Shown here: piece after piece, positions 16,723 to 24,788 of the stretch
Position numbering within the stretch: position 1 is the first letter of the stretch
Layout: the number at the start of each line of letters is the position of its first letter
Source of the DNA: an uncultured Eubacterium sp.
GTDB lineage: Bacteria; Bacillota; Clostridia; Peptostreptococcales; Anaerovoracaceae
Length of the DNA: 60,806 nt
NCBI GenBank assembly: GCA_937894585.1
Contig: CALBGO010000028.1
Coordinates: 1 to 60,806 of the forward strand
Direction of reading: 5' to 3'
Program-made: the position numbers and the translations under genes
The notes under the pieces: generated by a model
Seen by the model: the letters and a program-made list of their open reading frames with translations, nothing else
Told to the model about the DNA's origin: nothing
Databases searched by the model: none

Positions 16723-16747
16723 TTTTGTCTGTGCGCTGAAAAGAAAG

Positions 16748-16785
16748 ATGACACACCTTCTGTCTATATCTGCTAAGTGTGTCAT
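16748..16785. repeat. Perfect 9-bp inverted repeat, ATGACACAC arms
   Basis: ATGACACAC (16748-16756) and GTGTGTCAT (16777-16785), 20-base loop. The arms differ from the previous copy at one paired position (A-T to C-G), i.e. the change is compensated. Confidence 0.7.
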
Positions 16786-16871
16786 TTCAGGTATATATGC
16801 GGCCTTTTTCTTTTGCGGAACCGGGGCTTCGGCTCATCACCTGATGTGGAAAAATTCTTCACGAAATGCAG

Positions 16872-17846
16872 CTACAGCTTCCTAACCTGATACATCTCGT
16901 TCAGAACTGCGGAATTTGCCGGGTTGTAGTCCATAATGTTCCAAAATCCCATACCTGCCAGACCATACTCTTCTGCCAGCGCCATTTTCGCCCGGATACT
17001 CCGCTGATCCTCATACCAGACCACATGCTTGCGCCCTGCCGGATCGAAGTAAGTAAAAAACGGCGCCTGAGAAAGCTGGTCGTAAAGGATTTCCGCATTA
17101 TAATACTGAGCCCGCCAGAACGCCTCTTCACTTGCCAGCTTTTCCGCCCTGCTTTCTCCCCGTACAAAAGGCAGCGTCCAGTCATAACCGTAATTAGGCA
17201 TTCCCATCAGAATCTTTTCCCGCGGAATAACGCTGACCGCATAATCCAGCACCCTGCGCACCTGATTGATCGGCGAAACCGCCATAGGCGGTCCGTATGT
17301 ATATCCCCACTCATAAGTCATTACCAGAACATAATCCGCAACTGCGCCGATTTGTCCGTAATCGATGCCTTCGTAAAGGCTGCCCGGCTGATCGTCACTG
17401 ATTTTAGGCGCCAGCGCCGCCGTTACATAATACCCAAGCGGAGCCAATTCTTCCTTTGCCTGCCGCAGAAGTTCCACATAATCCTGCCTGTTTTCCGCCG
17501 GAATAAATTCAAAATCAAAGTCCACACCTGCAAGCCCTTTACGCTGCAGAATCTCCCTGATATGATAAACAAGCTTAGACCGCTTCTGCGGATCCGACAA
17601 TACCTCCGATGCCGTCACATCGTTAAAAGTGCCCGAAGCATCAAGCGGCGTAAGAACCATCATAGGAAGCACCCCTGCCCGCCGGGCAGCTTCTGTCAGT
17701 TTCTCGTCCGCCAAGTCTATAATACCGCCCTCCGTCGTAATCCCATAACTGAAATTTCCCAAAAAAGTCAAATCCGGCAGCCAGGACTCCAAAACCCAAT
17801 CCTGAATTGCCGGATATGCGTACCCGCTTATTGTAATCAATTCCAT
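16872..17846 (-). CDS. Glycoside hydrolase family 18 protein, spore-type peptidoglycan hydrolase
   Basis: 324 residues forming one GH18 barrel of the YaaH/YdhD kind, which cleave spore peptidoglycan or chitin-like substrates. The catalytic signature is GVDFDFEFIP (around residues 106-115), where the last acidic residue of DxDxE is the proton donor. MTYEWGYTYGPP, ILMGMPNYGYDW and GFWNIMDYNP match later conserved strands of the family. There is no signal peptide and no LysM module, whereas the Bacillus relatives carry N-terminal LysM repeats. This suggests a protein made in the mother cell and assembled on the spore. The start has GGAGGG ten bases upstream; a TATAGT -10-like box lies just beyond. 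Confidence 0.85.
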   Translation of the reverse strand: MELITISGYAYPAIQDWVLESWLPDLTFLGNFSYGITTEGGIIDLADEKLTEAARRAGVLPMMVLTPLDASGTFNDVTASEVLSDPQKRSKLVYHIREILQRKGLAGVDFDFEFIPAENRQDYVELLRQAKEELAPLGYYVTAALAPKISDDQPGSLYEGIDYGQIGAVADYVLVMTYEWGYTYGPPMAVSPINQVRRVLDYAVSVIPREKILMGMPNYGYDWTLPFVRGESRAEKLASEEAFWRAQYYNAEILYDQLSQAPFFTYFDPAGRKHVVWYEDQRSIRAKMALAEEYGLAGMGFWNIMDYNPANSAVLNEMYQVRKL

Positions 17847-17898
17847 CGCCAGTGCCCTCCGTCCTTTATACTATAACGGTATGAGCAAAATGCCTGCT

Positions 17899-18396
17899 TT
17901 AGAACTCCCGAAGCTCCGTAAAAACCATATGCTCCTCGCAGGTTACACCGCAATAAAGTTTCTCGTCGAAACGCCCCGTTTGCATATAATGGGTCAGCAT
18001 CTGCTTTGCGGTCAGCGGCATTTTTTTCTTCAAAATCTCTTCAAATGGCACCCAGGCAAGCTGTCCTTCGCAGGAGGTCAGAGCCGTGTCGCTCTCATCT
18101 TTCAAATCCGCAAAGAAGTAGTAATTCTGTCTGATCTCACCGTTTTTCAGCCGTAAGGTCACATAACGCAGCTTCATATTCCGCAGATTTTCTTCTCGCA
18201 GACCCGTTTCTTCAAAAAGTTCACGCAAAACACAGCCACGGGGATTATTCAGCTCCTCACATTCAAAGTGCCCGCCTACACCGACCCAAGATGGCTCCAC
18301 AACTCTTGACCCGATACGATACAGCATCAAAATCTTGTCCCCTTTACAAATATACACTGCCGTCATATTACGCAGCGCAACATCTTTGGAATTCAT
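17899..18396 (-). CDS. Nudix hydrolase
   Basis: 165-residue phosphohydrolase of the Nudix superfamily, of the 8-oxo-dGTP diphosphatase-like group. The Nudix box is GHFECEELNNPRGCVLRE followed by LFEETGL (around residues 45-70), with the REL-EE metal-binding Glu residues present. The spacer before RE is slightly longer than the textbook GX5EX7RE form, as in other family members starting VGGHFE. The substrate cannot be told. It lies 52 bp upstream of the GH18 gene on the same strand, with a good AAGGAG site. Confidence 0.85.
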   Translation of the reverse strand: MNSKDVALRNMTAVYICKGDKILMLYRIGSRVVEPSWVGVGGHFECEELNNPRGCVLRELFEETGLREENLRNMKLRYVTLRLKNGEIRQNYYFFADLKDESDTALTSCEGQLAWVPFEEILKKKMPLTAKQMLTHYMQTGRFDEKLYCGVTCEEHMVFTELREF

Positions 18397-18544
18397 CCCT
18401 TCTCTCCTTCCTGACAGATTTCAGCCCTTCAACTTTCTTTTGATAAATTTTATCACAAATTTTCAATTCTTTCCATAATAAACTCCCGTGTGTAATTTAC
18501 CGCCAAAATGAGCAAACTATCTAAAAAGAGAAAGGAGTTATATC

Positions 18545-19024
18545 ATGAAAAAAATTATTACACTTTTATTGACTTTGGCACTTGCCGGAAGTTTCACCGC
18601 ATGCGGCGGCAACGATGACAAAACCTCAGCAGATCAGAACAGTCCGACTGTAGAGGATAATGCGGGAGCAGACACAAACGATACCGATAATAATATGAAC
18701 AGCGGCGATGATGACAGAAACGACGATGACGACAAATATGAAATCGATGAAAATATCGACGCCGTCGCAGATTACCTGGGTCTGAAAAACGGTACAGAAA
18801 CCCGATATGAAGTAATCGGCGCAAAAGCCGGCAAAGAATACAATGACGGTAAAGTTGAAATTTATCACTTTGACGACGATTCCGCCGCATACGAAAAGCT
18901 GAAAAAAGGCGAAGGCGACTTAAAGATTGCCGCCCATAACGACGGCTTTGTTCTGCTCTTTGCCCATGAAAAAGACAGAGATGAAAAACTAATAAAAAAA
19001 TTCGAGGACATTGATTTTAAGTAA
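18545..19024 (+). CDS. Acidic lipoprotein of unknown function
   Basis: 159 residues. The signal peptide ends in a lipobox (SFTAC, Cys20), so the product should be anchored to the outer face of the membrane. An Asp/Asn-rich linker (residues about 21-65, including GDDDRNDDDDK) leads to a small C-terminal domain with repeated AYEKLKKGEGD and DGFVLLFAHEKD. I do not recognise the domain. The start has AAAGGAG. It diverges from the Nudix gene and is followed by a terminator. Confidence 0.75.
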   Translation: MKKIITLLLTLALAGSFTACGGNDDKTSADQNSPTVEDNAGADTNDTDNNMNSGDDDRNDDDDKYEIDENIDAVADYLGLKNGTETRYEVIGAKAGKEYNDGKVEIYHFDDDSAAYEKLKKGEGDLKIAAHNDGFVLLFAHEKDRDEKLIKKFEDIDFK

Positions 19025-19116
19025 AGCTGCCATATCAGAATCTCATCTCAAATTTTTAGAAACGGAATCTCCGCGGTTTCATAAAACTGCGGCAGCTTTC
19101 CGTAGAAAATTAAAGT

Positions 19117-19188
19117 AAAAGCCCGACTCTCCCCAAAGGTATTGCTCGATATACGCATATACCTTTACAGACTGAGCCGGACTTTTTT
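19117..19188 (+). terminator. Nested hairpin terminator after the lipoprotein gene
   Basis: Outer arms AAAAGCCCGACTC and GAGCCGGACTTTTTT (two mismatches) enclose a second perfect stem, AAAGGTAT (19135-19142) with ATACCTTT (19159-19166). The T6 run reads on the plus strand. Confidence 0.65.
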
Positions 19189-19313
19189 ATTGCTGCTTAC
19201 TCTGCGGTTTTCATTAAACAGCTTGATGAGACGAAATATGCAGAGGGACAGCTTCGCCCGCCGTCCCTCTGCGTTTTCCTAAAACAACACCTTTAATCCG
19301 TGCCTTGTGTTCT

Positions 19314-20063
19314 CTATGCCCGCGCCATACCGTCCACGCTTAAGACCACGCCTGTAATATAAGATGCATCATCGGAAGCCAAAAATACGAAAGCTTTTGC
19401 AATATCCTCCGGCTGTCCGAGACGGCGCAGCGGAATCTGTGCAATCAGCGGTTCTATAACATCTTTCGGCACCGCCTTCATCATATCGGTTTCCGTAATG
19501 CCCGGCGCAACGGCATTTACACGAATACCTTTCGGACCAAGCTCTCTGGCAAGCGAAACCGTCAGACCGTTTACAGCAAACTTCGAAGCGGGATATGCAA
19601 TGCCGCTTGCCTGTCCGTAAATGCTTACCATAGAAGAAGTGCTCAGAATTACGCCGCTTCTTTTCGCCACCATACACTCTGATGCAACACGGGTTGCATT
19701 GAAAACCCCTTTCACATTTAAGTCCATAACCTTCTCAAACTCTTCTTCCGTATACTCTGTAAACGGTGTACTCTCCGAAATACCCGCATTATTTACCAGA
19801 ATATCAATACAGCCGTAGTTTTCCGTCACAGTCTCGAAAGCCTTTCTCACCGAATCGATATGCGCAAGATCCGGACTGATCCCGCCTACTTTAGAATCCG
19901 GATATTTTTCCTGAAGCTTCGACACCGCCTTATCAGCAGATGCCTGCGAGCTTGCGGCAATAATTACCGTCGCACCCTCTTTCAGAAATGCGTCTGCCGT
20001 TGCAAAACCGATACCTCTGCTTCCGCCCGTAATTACAGCCACTTTATCTTTCAGTCTTAACAT
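19314..20063 (-). CDS. SDR-family oxidoreductase (FabG-like)
   Basis: 249-residue classical short-chain dehydrogenase/reductase using NAD(P)H. TGGSRGIGFA (12-21) binds the cofactor, NNAGI (about 90-94) is the conserved structural motif, and S-YPASK (catalytic Ser, Tyr156-like and Lys) lies in STSSMVSIYGQASGIAYPASK, of which YPASK is the core. The C-terminus SVDGMARA is typical of FabG-like enzymes. It is not in a fatty-acid operon, so the substrate is open. The start has GGGAGGGAT. Confidence 0.9.
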   Translation of the reverse strand: MLRLKDKVAVITGGSRGIGFATADAFLKEGATVIIAASSQASADKAVSKLQEKYPDSKVGGISPDLAHIDSVRKAFETVTENYGCIDILVNNAGISESTPFTEYTEEEFEKVMDLNVKGVFNATRVASECMVAKRSGVILSTSSMVSIYGQASGIAYPASKFAVNGLTVSLARELGPKGIRVNAVAPGITETDMMKAVPKDVIEPLIAQIPLRRLGQPEDIAKAFVFLASDDASYITGVVLSVDGMARA

Positions 20064-20270
20064 AGCTTATCCCTCCCTACTCTTTATTTAATATTCATTA
20101 TACCCCAAAATACCTCTGTTGTATGTGATAAAGTTACATAAAATTACAATGATTCTGCTTCTTTTTTCTAAACGCATCATTAACAGAAGAACTTTTCTCT
20201 GCAGATAAAACAAACAAAAAATAAAAAACACCGAAATCACTTTCAAATCAAGCAATTCCGATGCCTTTAC

Positions 20271-20345
20271 TGGTATCCCCGGCCAGAATCGAACTGGCAA
20301 CGACGCTTTAGGAGAGCGTTGTTATATCCATTTAACTACGGAGAC
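20271..20345 (-). tRNA. tRNA-Arg (anticodon CCT)
   Basis: On the minus strand the 75-nt sequence begins GTCTCCG and folds as a cloverleaf. The acceptor stem GTCTCCG pairs with CGGGGAT; the anticodon stem is ACGCT/AGCGT with loop CTCCTAA, giving anticodon CCT, which reads AGG; the T arm is GCCAG-TTCGATT-CTGGC. The 3' CCA is encoded. The promoter region upstream has a TATAGT box. Confidence 0.95.
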
Positions 20346-20428
20346 ATATTCATATGTCGACTATACAATCGGGATAACAACGCTGATTACGGCGTTGTTT
20401 ATGCGAGGCACAGCCGAGCATCAAGGTT

Positions 20429-20470
20429 CCTGTCATTGTCCGGAATCTCTGATTTCGATGACAATGCAGG
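20429..20470. repeat. Inverted repeat with ATTGTC/GACAAT arms
   Basis: CCTG-T-CATTGTC (20429-20440) pairs with GACAATG-CAGG (20460-20470), 19-base loop, one bulge. It lies between the two copies of the tRNA 5' region. Confidence 0.55.
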
Positions 20471-20475
20471 GTTCT

Positions 20476-20560
20476 TTTATCCATTTAACTACGGAGACAT
20501 ATTTATATGTCGACTATACAATCGGGATAACAACACTGATTAAGGCGTTGTTCATGCAAA
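20476..20560 (-). repeat. Partial duplicate of tRNA-Arg 5' end plus its upstream region
   Basis: About 80 bp closely repeat the region of 20322-20405: the first ~20 nt of the tRNA (GTCTCCGTAGTTAAATGGAT), the TATAGT box and the sequence upstream to GCGTTGTT. Only a handful of positions differ. The rest of the tRNA is missing from this copy. Confidence 0.8.
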
Positions 20561-20630
20561 GTATTTCTGTCCTTCTTTACTATAATACCACTTTTTATTC
20601 AAAAAAACAATTCCTTTTCAAATTAGGGGG

Positions 20631-20659
20631 TTGATAATATTTTGACAATGTAGTAGAAT
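20631..20659 (+). promoter_or_regulatory. Promoter of the CoA-transferase gene
   Basis: TTGATA (20631-20636), 17-bp spacer, TAGAAT (20654-20659). The leader to the ATG is about 130 nt. Confidence 0.6.
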
Positions 20660-20670
20660 AGATTCGTGGT

Positions 20671-20688
20671 TTGTTAAAAGCTAAACAA
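20671..20688. promoter_or_regulatory. Rex-like operator in the CoA-transferase leader
   Basis: TTGTTAA-AAGC-TAAACAA matches TTGTTAAnnnnTTAACAA at 13 of 14 defined bases. It sits just after the predicted transcription start, the same arrangement as at hbd. Confidence 0.65.
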
Positions 20689-20794
20689 ACTTATAGCGCA
20701 AAATCAAACTAATACAGTAAAGTGCCCGGCGCCTTGAAAAAGGTCTGTGGCTTATTTACAGGGTAAGGACTTATTATTTAACGGGAGGATTACA

Positions 20795-22153
20795 ATGTAT
20801 AAGGTATCTTCACTTGCAGAAGAGTATAGAAAAAAACTGATTACTGCCGATGAGGCCGCTGCCATGGTGCCAAACAACAGCAGAATTCATTACGGAACAG
20901 GCTGCGGCGTCGTTGTGGATATCGACGAAGCCCTGGCGAAAAGAGCTGACGAGCTTCACGGGATCGATGTGCTCAGCACGGTTACCATCAGAAACGAACC
21001 TCACAAGCTTTATCAGGCAACCACCTCCAATGAGCAGGTAAGATTCGCCTCCGCACATTTCAGCGCCTTTGACCGCCAGATGTGCAAAGACGGACGCTGC
21101 TGGTACATACCGATGCTCTTCAACGAACTGCCGTTTTACTGGATTAACAACGACAACAATGTAGATATCGCCTTTTTCCAGGTAGCGCCTATGGACCGGC
21201 ACGGCAACTTCAATCTGGGGCCGCAGGTTGCGGATATGTGGGGCGTCATCAAAGGCGCAAAGAAAATTATTGTTGAAGTCAACGAAAATATGCCGATTGC
21301 ACAGGGTCATCAGACACAGCTGAACCTCTACGGCGTAGACTATGTTGTAGAAGGCTCCAACACACCTCTTGCTGAACTGCCGGCAAAACCGGCTTCAGAA
21401 ATAGATAAACAGATTGCAAAGCATGTTGTAGAGAAAATACGCAGCCACAGCACACTGCAGCTGGGCATCGGAAGTCTCCCTAACTGCATCGGAAAAATGC
21501 TCGCAGAATCCGATGTCAGAAACATCAATGCCCATACAGAGATGTTTGTAGATGCGTATGTGGATCTCTTCGACGCAGGCAAACTGACAGGAAATAAACC
21601 GGTCGACAAGGGTAAAGCCCTTTATACCTTTGCAGGAGGTACGAAAAAATTGTACGATTTTATCGACAACAATCCAATCTGCTGCAATGCGCCGGTTGAT
21701 TATGTAAACAACGTCAATGTCATCGGAAGCATCAACAATTTCGTTTCCGTCAACAGCTGCATCCAGGTTGACCTCTACGGACAGGTATGTTCCGAGTCCG
21801 CAGGACATCAGCAGATCAGCGGAACCGGCGGACAGCTTGATTTTGTAATGGGTGCTTTCCTGTCAAAAGGCGGCCAAAGCTTCATCTGCACACCGTCAAC
21901 CAGAACTCTGAAGGACGGAAGCAAAGAATCTCTGATTGCCCCGATTCTTACACCGGGCGCAATCGTAACTACTCCAAGAACCGCAACAAACTTCATCGTA
22001 ACCGAATACGGTGCTGCAAACCTGAAAGGAAAATCCACATGGGAAAGAGCTGAGCTCTTAATCAACATTGCTCATCCCGATTTCCGCGAAGACCTTATCA
22101 AAGCTGCAGAAAAAAACGGTATCTGGAAAAACACAAGCAAATGTACATTCTAA
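20795..22153 (+). CDS. Butyryl-CoA/4-hydroxybutyrate-type acetate CoA-transferase
   Basis: About 452 residues of the acetyl-CoA hydrolase/transferase family (the Cat/AbfT/But group), which move CoA between an acyl-CoA and acetate. GxG motifs such as GIGSLPNCIG (about residue 225), the catalytic Glu in INAHTEMFVDA (about 248) and the C-terminal block GTGGQLDFVMGAFLSKGGQS are present. The last resembles butyryl-CoA:acetate CoA-transferase more than 4-hydroxybutyrate CoA-transferase, but the two cannot be separated by eye. I use the ATG at 20795, which has GGGAGG, rather than an upstream in-frame ATG at 20747 without a site. With Hbd it gives the final step of butyrate formation. Confidence 0.88.
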   Translation: MYKVSSLAEEYRKKLITADEAAAMVPNNSRIHYGTGCGVVVDIDEALAKRADELHGIDVLSTVTIRNEPHKLYQATTSNEQVRFASAHFSAFDRQMCKDGRCWYIPMLFNELPFYWINNDNNVDIAFFQVAPMDRHGNFNLGPQVADMWGVIKGAKKIIVEVNENMPIAQGHQTQLNLYGVDYVVEGSNTPLAELPAKPASEIDKQIAKHVVEKIRSHSTLQLGIGSLPNCIGKMLAESDVRNINAHTEMFVDAYVDLFDAGKLTGNKPVDKGKALYTFAGGTKKLYDFIDNNPICCNAPVDYVNNVNVIGSINNFVSVNSCIQVDLYGQVCSESAGHQQISGTGGQLDFVMGAFLSKGGQSFICTPSTRTLKDGSKESLIAPILTPGAIVTTPRTATNFIVTEYGAANLKGKSTWERAELLINIAHPDFREDLIKAAEKNGIWKNTSKCTF

Positions 22154-22176
22154 TCCAATACATCTCAACCAACCTG

Positions 22177-22213
22177 AAAGACCGGGACCTTGCTCTGCAA
22201 AGTCCCGGTCTTT
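22177..22213 (+). terminator. Terminator of the CoA-transferase gene
   Basis: AAAGACCGGGAC pairs with GTCCCGGTCTTT across a short loop. The stem is near-perfect and works on both strands. Confidence 0.8.
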
Positions 22214-22289
22214 CGACATATACACAAAATTCATTCTATCGGCATCCCGCCGCCCCTATTCTCCAAACTTCCTTACAAACACCTGCATA

Positions 22290-22322
22290 TTCGGAGTATC
22301 GACAGTCCTTGATACTCCGAAA
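22290..22322. repeat. Perfect inverted repeat downstream of the ABC genes
   Basis: TTCGGAGTATC and GATACTCCGAA with an 11-base loop. No T run follows on the minus strand, so a terminator role for the ABC operon is uncertain. Confidence 0.5.
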
Positions 22323-22346
22323 GTTCACTTCTTTCTGTCCGCTGTT

Positions 22347-24785
22347 TTAATTCACATCATTTCTTGCCAGAATTTCCGCAGGCGTCTTTCTCATAGTATT
22401 AAACACAGGCAGCAGACCTGCAATCAGGTTAAATCCGAAGACAATTGCAAAGCTTACCAAGAAGACTACCGGATTCATCAAGTACTGATCGCCTATCATA
22501 GGCACCTTCGAAATCTCGCTCAGAATATACGCCATCAAAGCCATGCCCGGAAGTGTAGTCAATGTTGTCATCGCAATAATTTCACCGACAAACATCTTAT
22601 AAATATCCTTCTTTTTAAGACCGATTGCCCGAAGCACACCGACCTCCTTGATTCTCGACAGGAAAGAAGATCTCAGCATCAGATACATTTCAATCAGGGA
22701 AACAAATAATATCACGCCGCTGACCAAAATCGTAGCAATAATCTGCTTCATAATACTGTCAATATAGGAGTCTCTTGCCTCCTGATAACAATCCGTTACC
22801 TTGACATTCTTCTGCGAAAGACTGCTTAACAGCTTTTCCTTTGCCGCTTCATTTTTCGGGGAAAGAATCAAGCCGTTCTTTGTCTGCATATGGGCATATG
22901 CCGCTGTTTTTTCACTGACATACAGACTGCCCCCCTGCCGCGAATCCTTGTAATACCCGCATACAGTTAATTTCTTACCGTTCACTTTGGTGTCAATTGC
23001 GCTTCCCATCGGCATTTCATAACGATATGCCTCATTGACAAGAACCTCATATTCCTCATCAGGCGCACTTCCTTCCGTAACGGTAATCTCACCGCGGTTC
23101 TTCACCAAATTCCAGTTCACGATAGCTTCCGAATCCTCTGCTTGCCGGCTTCCCTCTTCTTCCGGATTCGTCGTCTGATTGGAAAGCATATCCGTAAACA
23201 TCTCTCTGTCTGCATAGATGCACGGGCTGTGCTGCTCAGTTACACCCGTAATTACAAAACTTCCCAGACGGTCGATTTCCGCGGTTCTTCCGATCAGTTC
23301 TTCGTAAGTATCCACTCCGACCATCGGAGCGATCTGCTGTGCAAAGAGAGCATCCGCCACCATTTTATCCAAAAGGATTTCATTCTTCTTGTCAGGGAGA
23401 GAACCTGCAATCAAACTGTCCTTGTCTATCATCTCAAAAGCCGACAGCGATCCGGAAATACTGTCCTCTGCGCCGGCTGACTGGTAATAGTCGTCAAAAC
23501 TCATCCGCATATTTATCCGAGAATCTCCGGGCAGCACATAATCCACGCCCTCCATCTTTTCATAGGTTTCCGCCATCTTCGGCGTCACTTTCCCGGCATT
23601 CACCGCCAGATAGTTCTGATTCACCTCCACAAACTTTTCATCTGTGATATTGGTAATTCCCGCGATATTGCTGACTGCATAAATCGAAAACATCGAAGCC
23701 AGAACAAATCCCACCAGCAGAATCTTCTTGATAACCGAATACCCGAAAATTTTGCGATACCCTGCCGTAAGCAGAGTCCATAGATTGAAAACAGATGTAT
23801 ACTTTGGTGTAAAGCTCTTGTCAATCAGCTTTCCGTAATCAAACTCATATTCTTCATAAATATCCTTTGAAATTTTTCGATAATGATCGTCCACAAGTTC
23901 CATCGCATCGGAGCCTTCACCCAAAGATGCGGGTGTTTCGATATAAAGATTTCCATCGCGGACAACCACTTTAATTTCCAGGTTATCGTCTTCCCGATCG
24001 CTGTAATAGCGAATCTTCACATTATCCTGCTGCAGTTCCTTCTGCACCGGCAGATCCTTCAGATAAATCTTATTTTCAAGACGGTAATCCAGATCTTCGT
24101 TATGGTGATTTTCCCTATCACTGACAATTTTACCGTCAACAATCTCCACGATTCTGGAAGCATAAAACTCCGCAATTTCTCGTTCATGGGTAACGAGGAT
24201 AACTAACTTTTCCCGGGAAATCGCCTTGATAATATTCATAATCTCAATGGTGTTTCTGCTGTCCAGGTTTCCCGTCGGCTCATCCGCGATGATGATTTTC
24301 GGATTTTTCACAATGGCTCTGGCAATGCCCACACGCTGCCGCTCGCCTCCGGAAAGCATCTTTGCGGGACGATTTCTGTAGCGGTCGATACCCACTTTTT
24401 TCAGAATATACATAACCCGCTGCTCAATTTCGTCCTTGTCCTTAACGCCTGTCATTTTCAGCACCAGCGCTACATTATTAAAAACCGTATCATCTTCAAT
24501 CAGATTGAAATTCTGGAAAATATATCCCACGCTGATATTTCGGATTTCATCTTTTTTAGAATTGGAACGAGTGGTGATTTCTTCATTATCAATATAAATC
24601 TCACCACTGTTTACCCTGTCCAGTCCGCCGATAGCGTTGAGCAGCGTTGTTTTGCCGCATCCGGAATTTCCCAGAAAAGTAACCAGACCTTTATCTTCAA
24701 GCTCAATGGAAGTGTTGTTGATGACATGGATTTCGTTGCTCTTTTTCCTGTTGAAATACTTATTTACATTGACTAATCTGATCAT
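22347..24785 (-). CDS. ABC transporter, fused ATPase and FtsX-like permease (second of a pair)
   Basis: 812 residues. The N-terminal ~225 form a MacB/LolD-like ATPase: Walker A GNSGCGKTT (about 38-46), the signature LSGGERQ, Walker B IIIADEP, and a switch His in VTHERE. A cytoplasmic linker follows, then a membrane segment (about 350-370), a large extracytoplasmic domain and three C-terminal segments of the FtsX/MacB type (including ILVSGVILFVSLIEMYLML). Such mechanotransmission ABC proteins export or sense peptides and antibiotics. It begins 3 nt after the first transporter gene, so the two are co-translated and probably form a heterodimer. Confidence 0.88.
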   Translation of the reverse strand: MIRLVNVNKYFNRKKSNEIHVINNTSIELEDKGLVTFLGNSGCGKTTLLNAIGGLDRVNSGEIYIDNEEITTRSNSKKDEIRNISVGYIFQNFNLIEDDTVFNNVALVLKMTGVKDKDEIEQRVMYILKKVGIDRYRNRPAKMLSGGERQRVGIARAIVKNPKIIIADEPTGNLDSRNTIEIMNIIKAISREKLVILVTHEREIAEFYASRIVEIVDGKIVSDRENHHNEDLDYRLENKIYLKDLPVQKELQQDNVKIRYYSDREDDNLEIKVVVRDGNLYIETPASLGEGSDAMELVDDHYRKISKDIYEEYEFDYGKLIDKSFTPKYTSVFNLWTLLTAGYRKIFGYSVIKKILLVGFVLASMFSIYAVSNIAGITNITDEKFVEVNQNYLAVNAGKVTPKMAETYEKMEGVDYVLPGDSRINMRMSFDDYYQSAGAEDSISGSLSAFEMIDKDSLIAGSLPDKKNEILLDKMVADALFAQQIAPMVGVDTYEELIGRTAEIDRLGSFVITGVTEQHSPCIYADREMFTDMLSNQTTNPEEEGSRQAEDSEAIVNWNLVKNRGEITVTEGSAPDEEYEVLVNEAYRYEMPMGSAIDTKVNGKKLTVCGYYKDSRQGGSLYVSEKTAAYAHMQTKNGLILSPKNEAAKEKLLSSLSQKNVKVTDCYQEARDSYIDSIMKQIIATILVSGVILFVSLIEMYLMLRSSFLSRIKEVGVLRAIGLKKKDIYKMFVGEIIAMTTLTTLPGMALMAYILSEISKVPMIGDQYLMNPVVFLVSFAIVFGFNLIAGLLPVFNTMRKTPAEILARNDVN

Positions 24786-24788
24786 CCC

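Larger units (their letters stand above)
16182..16871. other. 690-bp spacer packed with hairpins and short tandem repeats
   Basis: No gene is visible. In order it holds the pyr terminator (16232-16281), a ~16-bp tandem array (16321-16414), an interleaved pair of inverted repeats (16472-16521), and three perfect inverted repeats with ATGACA-type arms (16544-16589, 16685-16722, 16748-16785). The flanking genes converge on it. Confidence 0.7.
20064..20794. other. Spacer with tRNA-Arg, a duplicated tRNA fragment and a Rex-like site
   Basis: No protein gene. Contains tRNA-Arg (20271-20345), a hairpin (20429-20470), a second copy of the tRNA 5' region with its upstream sequence (20476-20560), the CoA-transferase promoter (20631-20659) and a Rex-like operator (20671-20688). 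Confidence 0.75.

Noticed and set aside
16866..17876. 336-codon frame on the plus strand
   Set aside because: Shadow of the GH18 gene, which has catalytic motifs and a good start; the shadow's protein is Arg/Cys/His-rich and resembles nothing.
20476..20560. Attachment site of an integrative element
   Set aside because: The duplicated part is the 5' end and promoter of the tRNA, not the 3' end, and no integrase or element genes lie between the copies.
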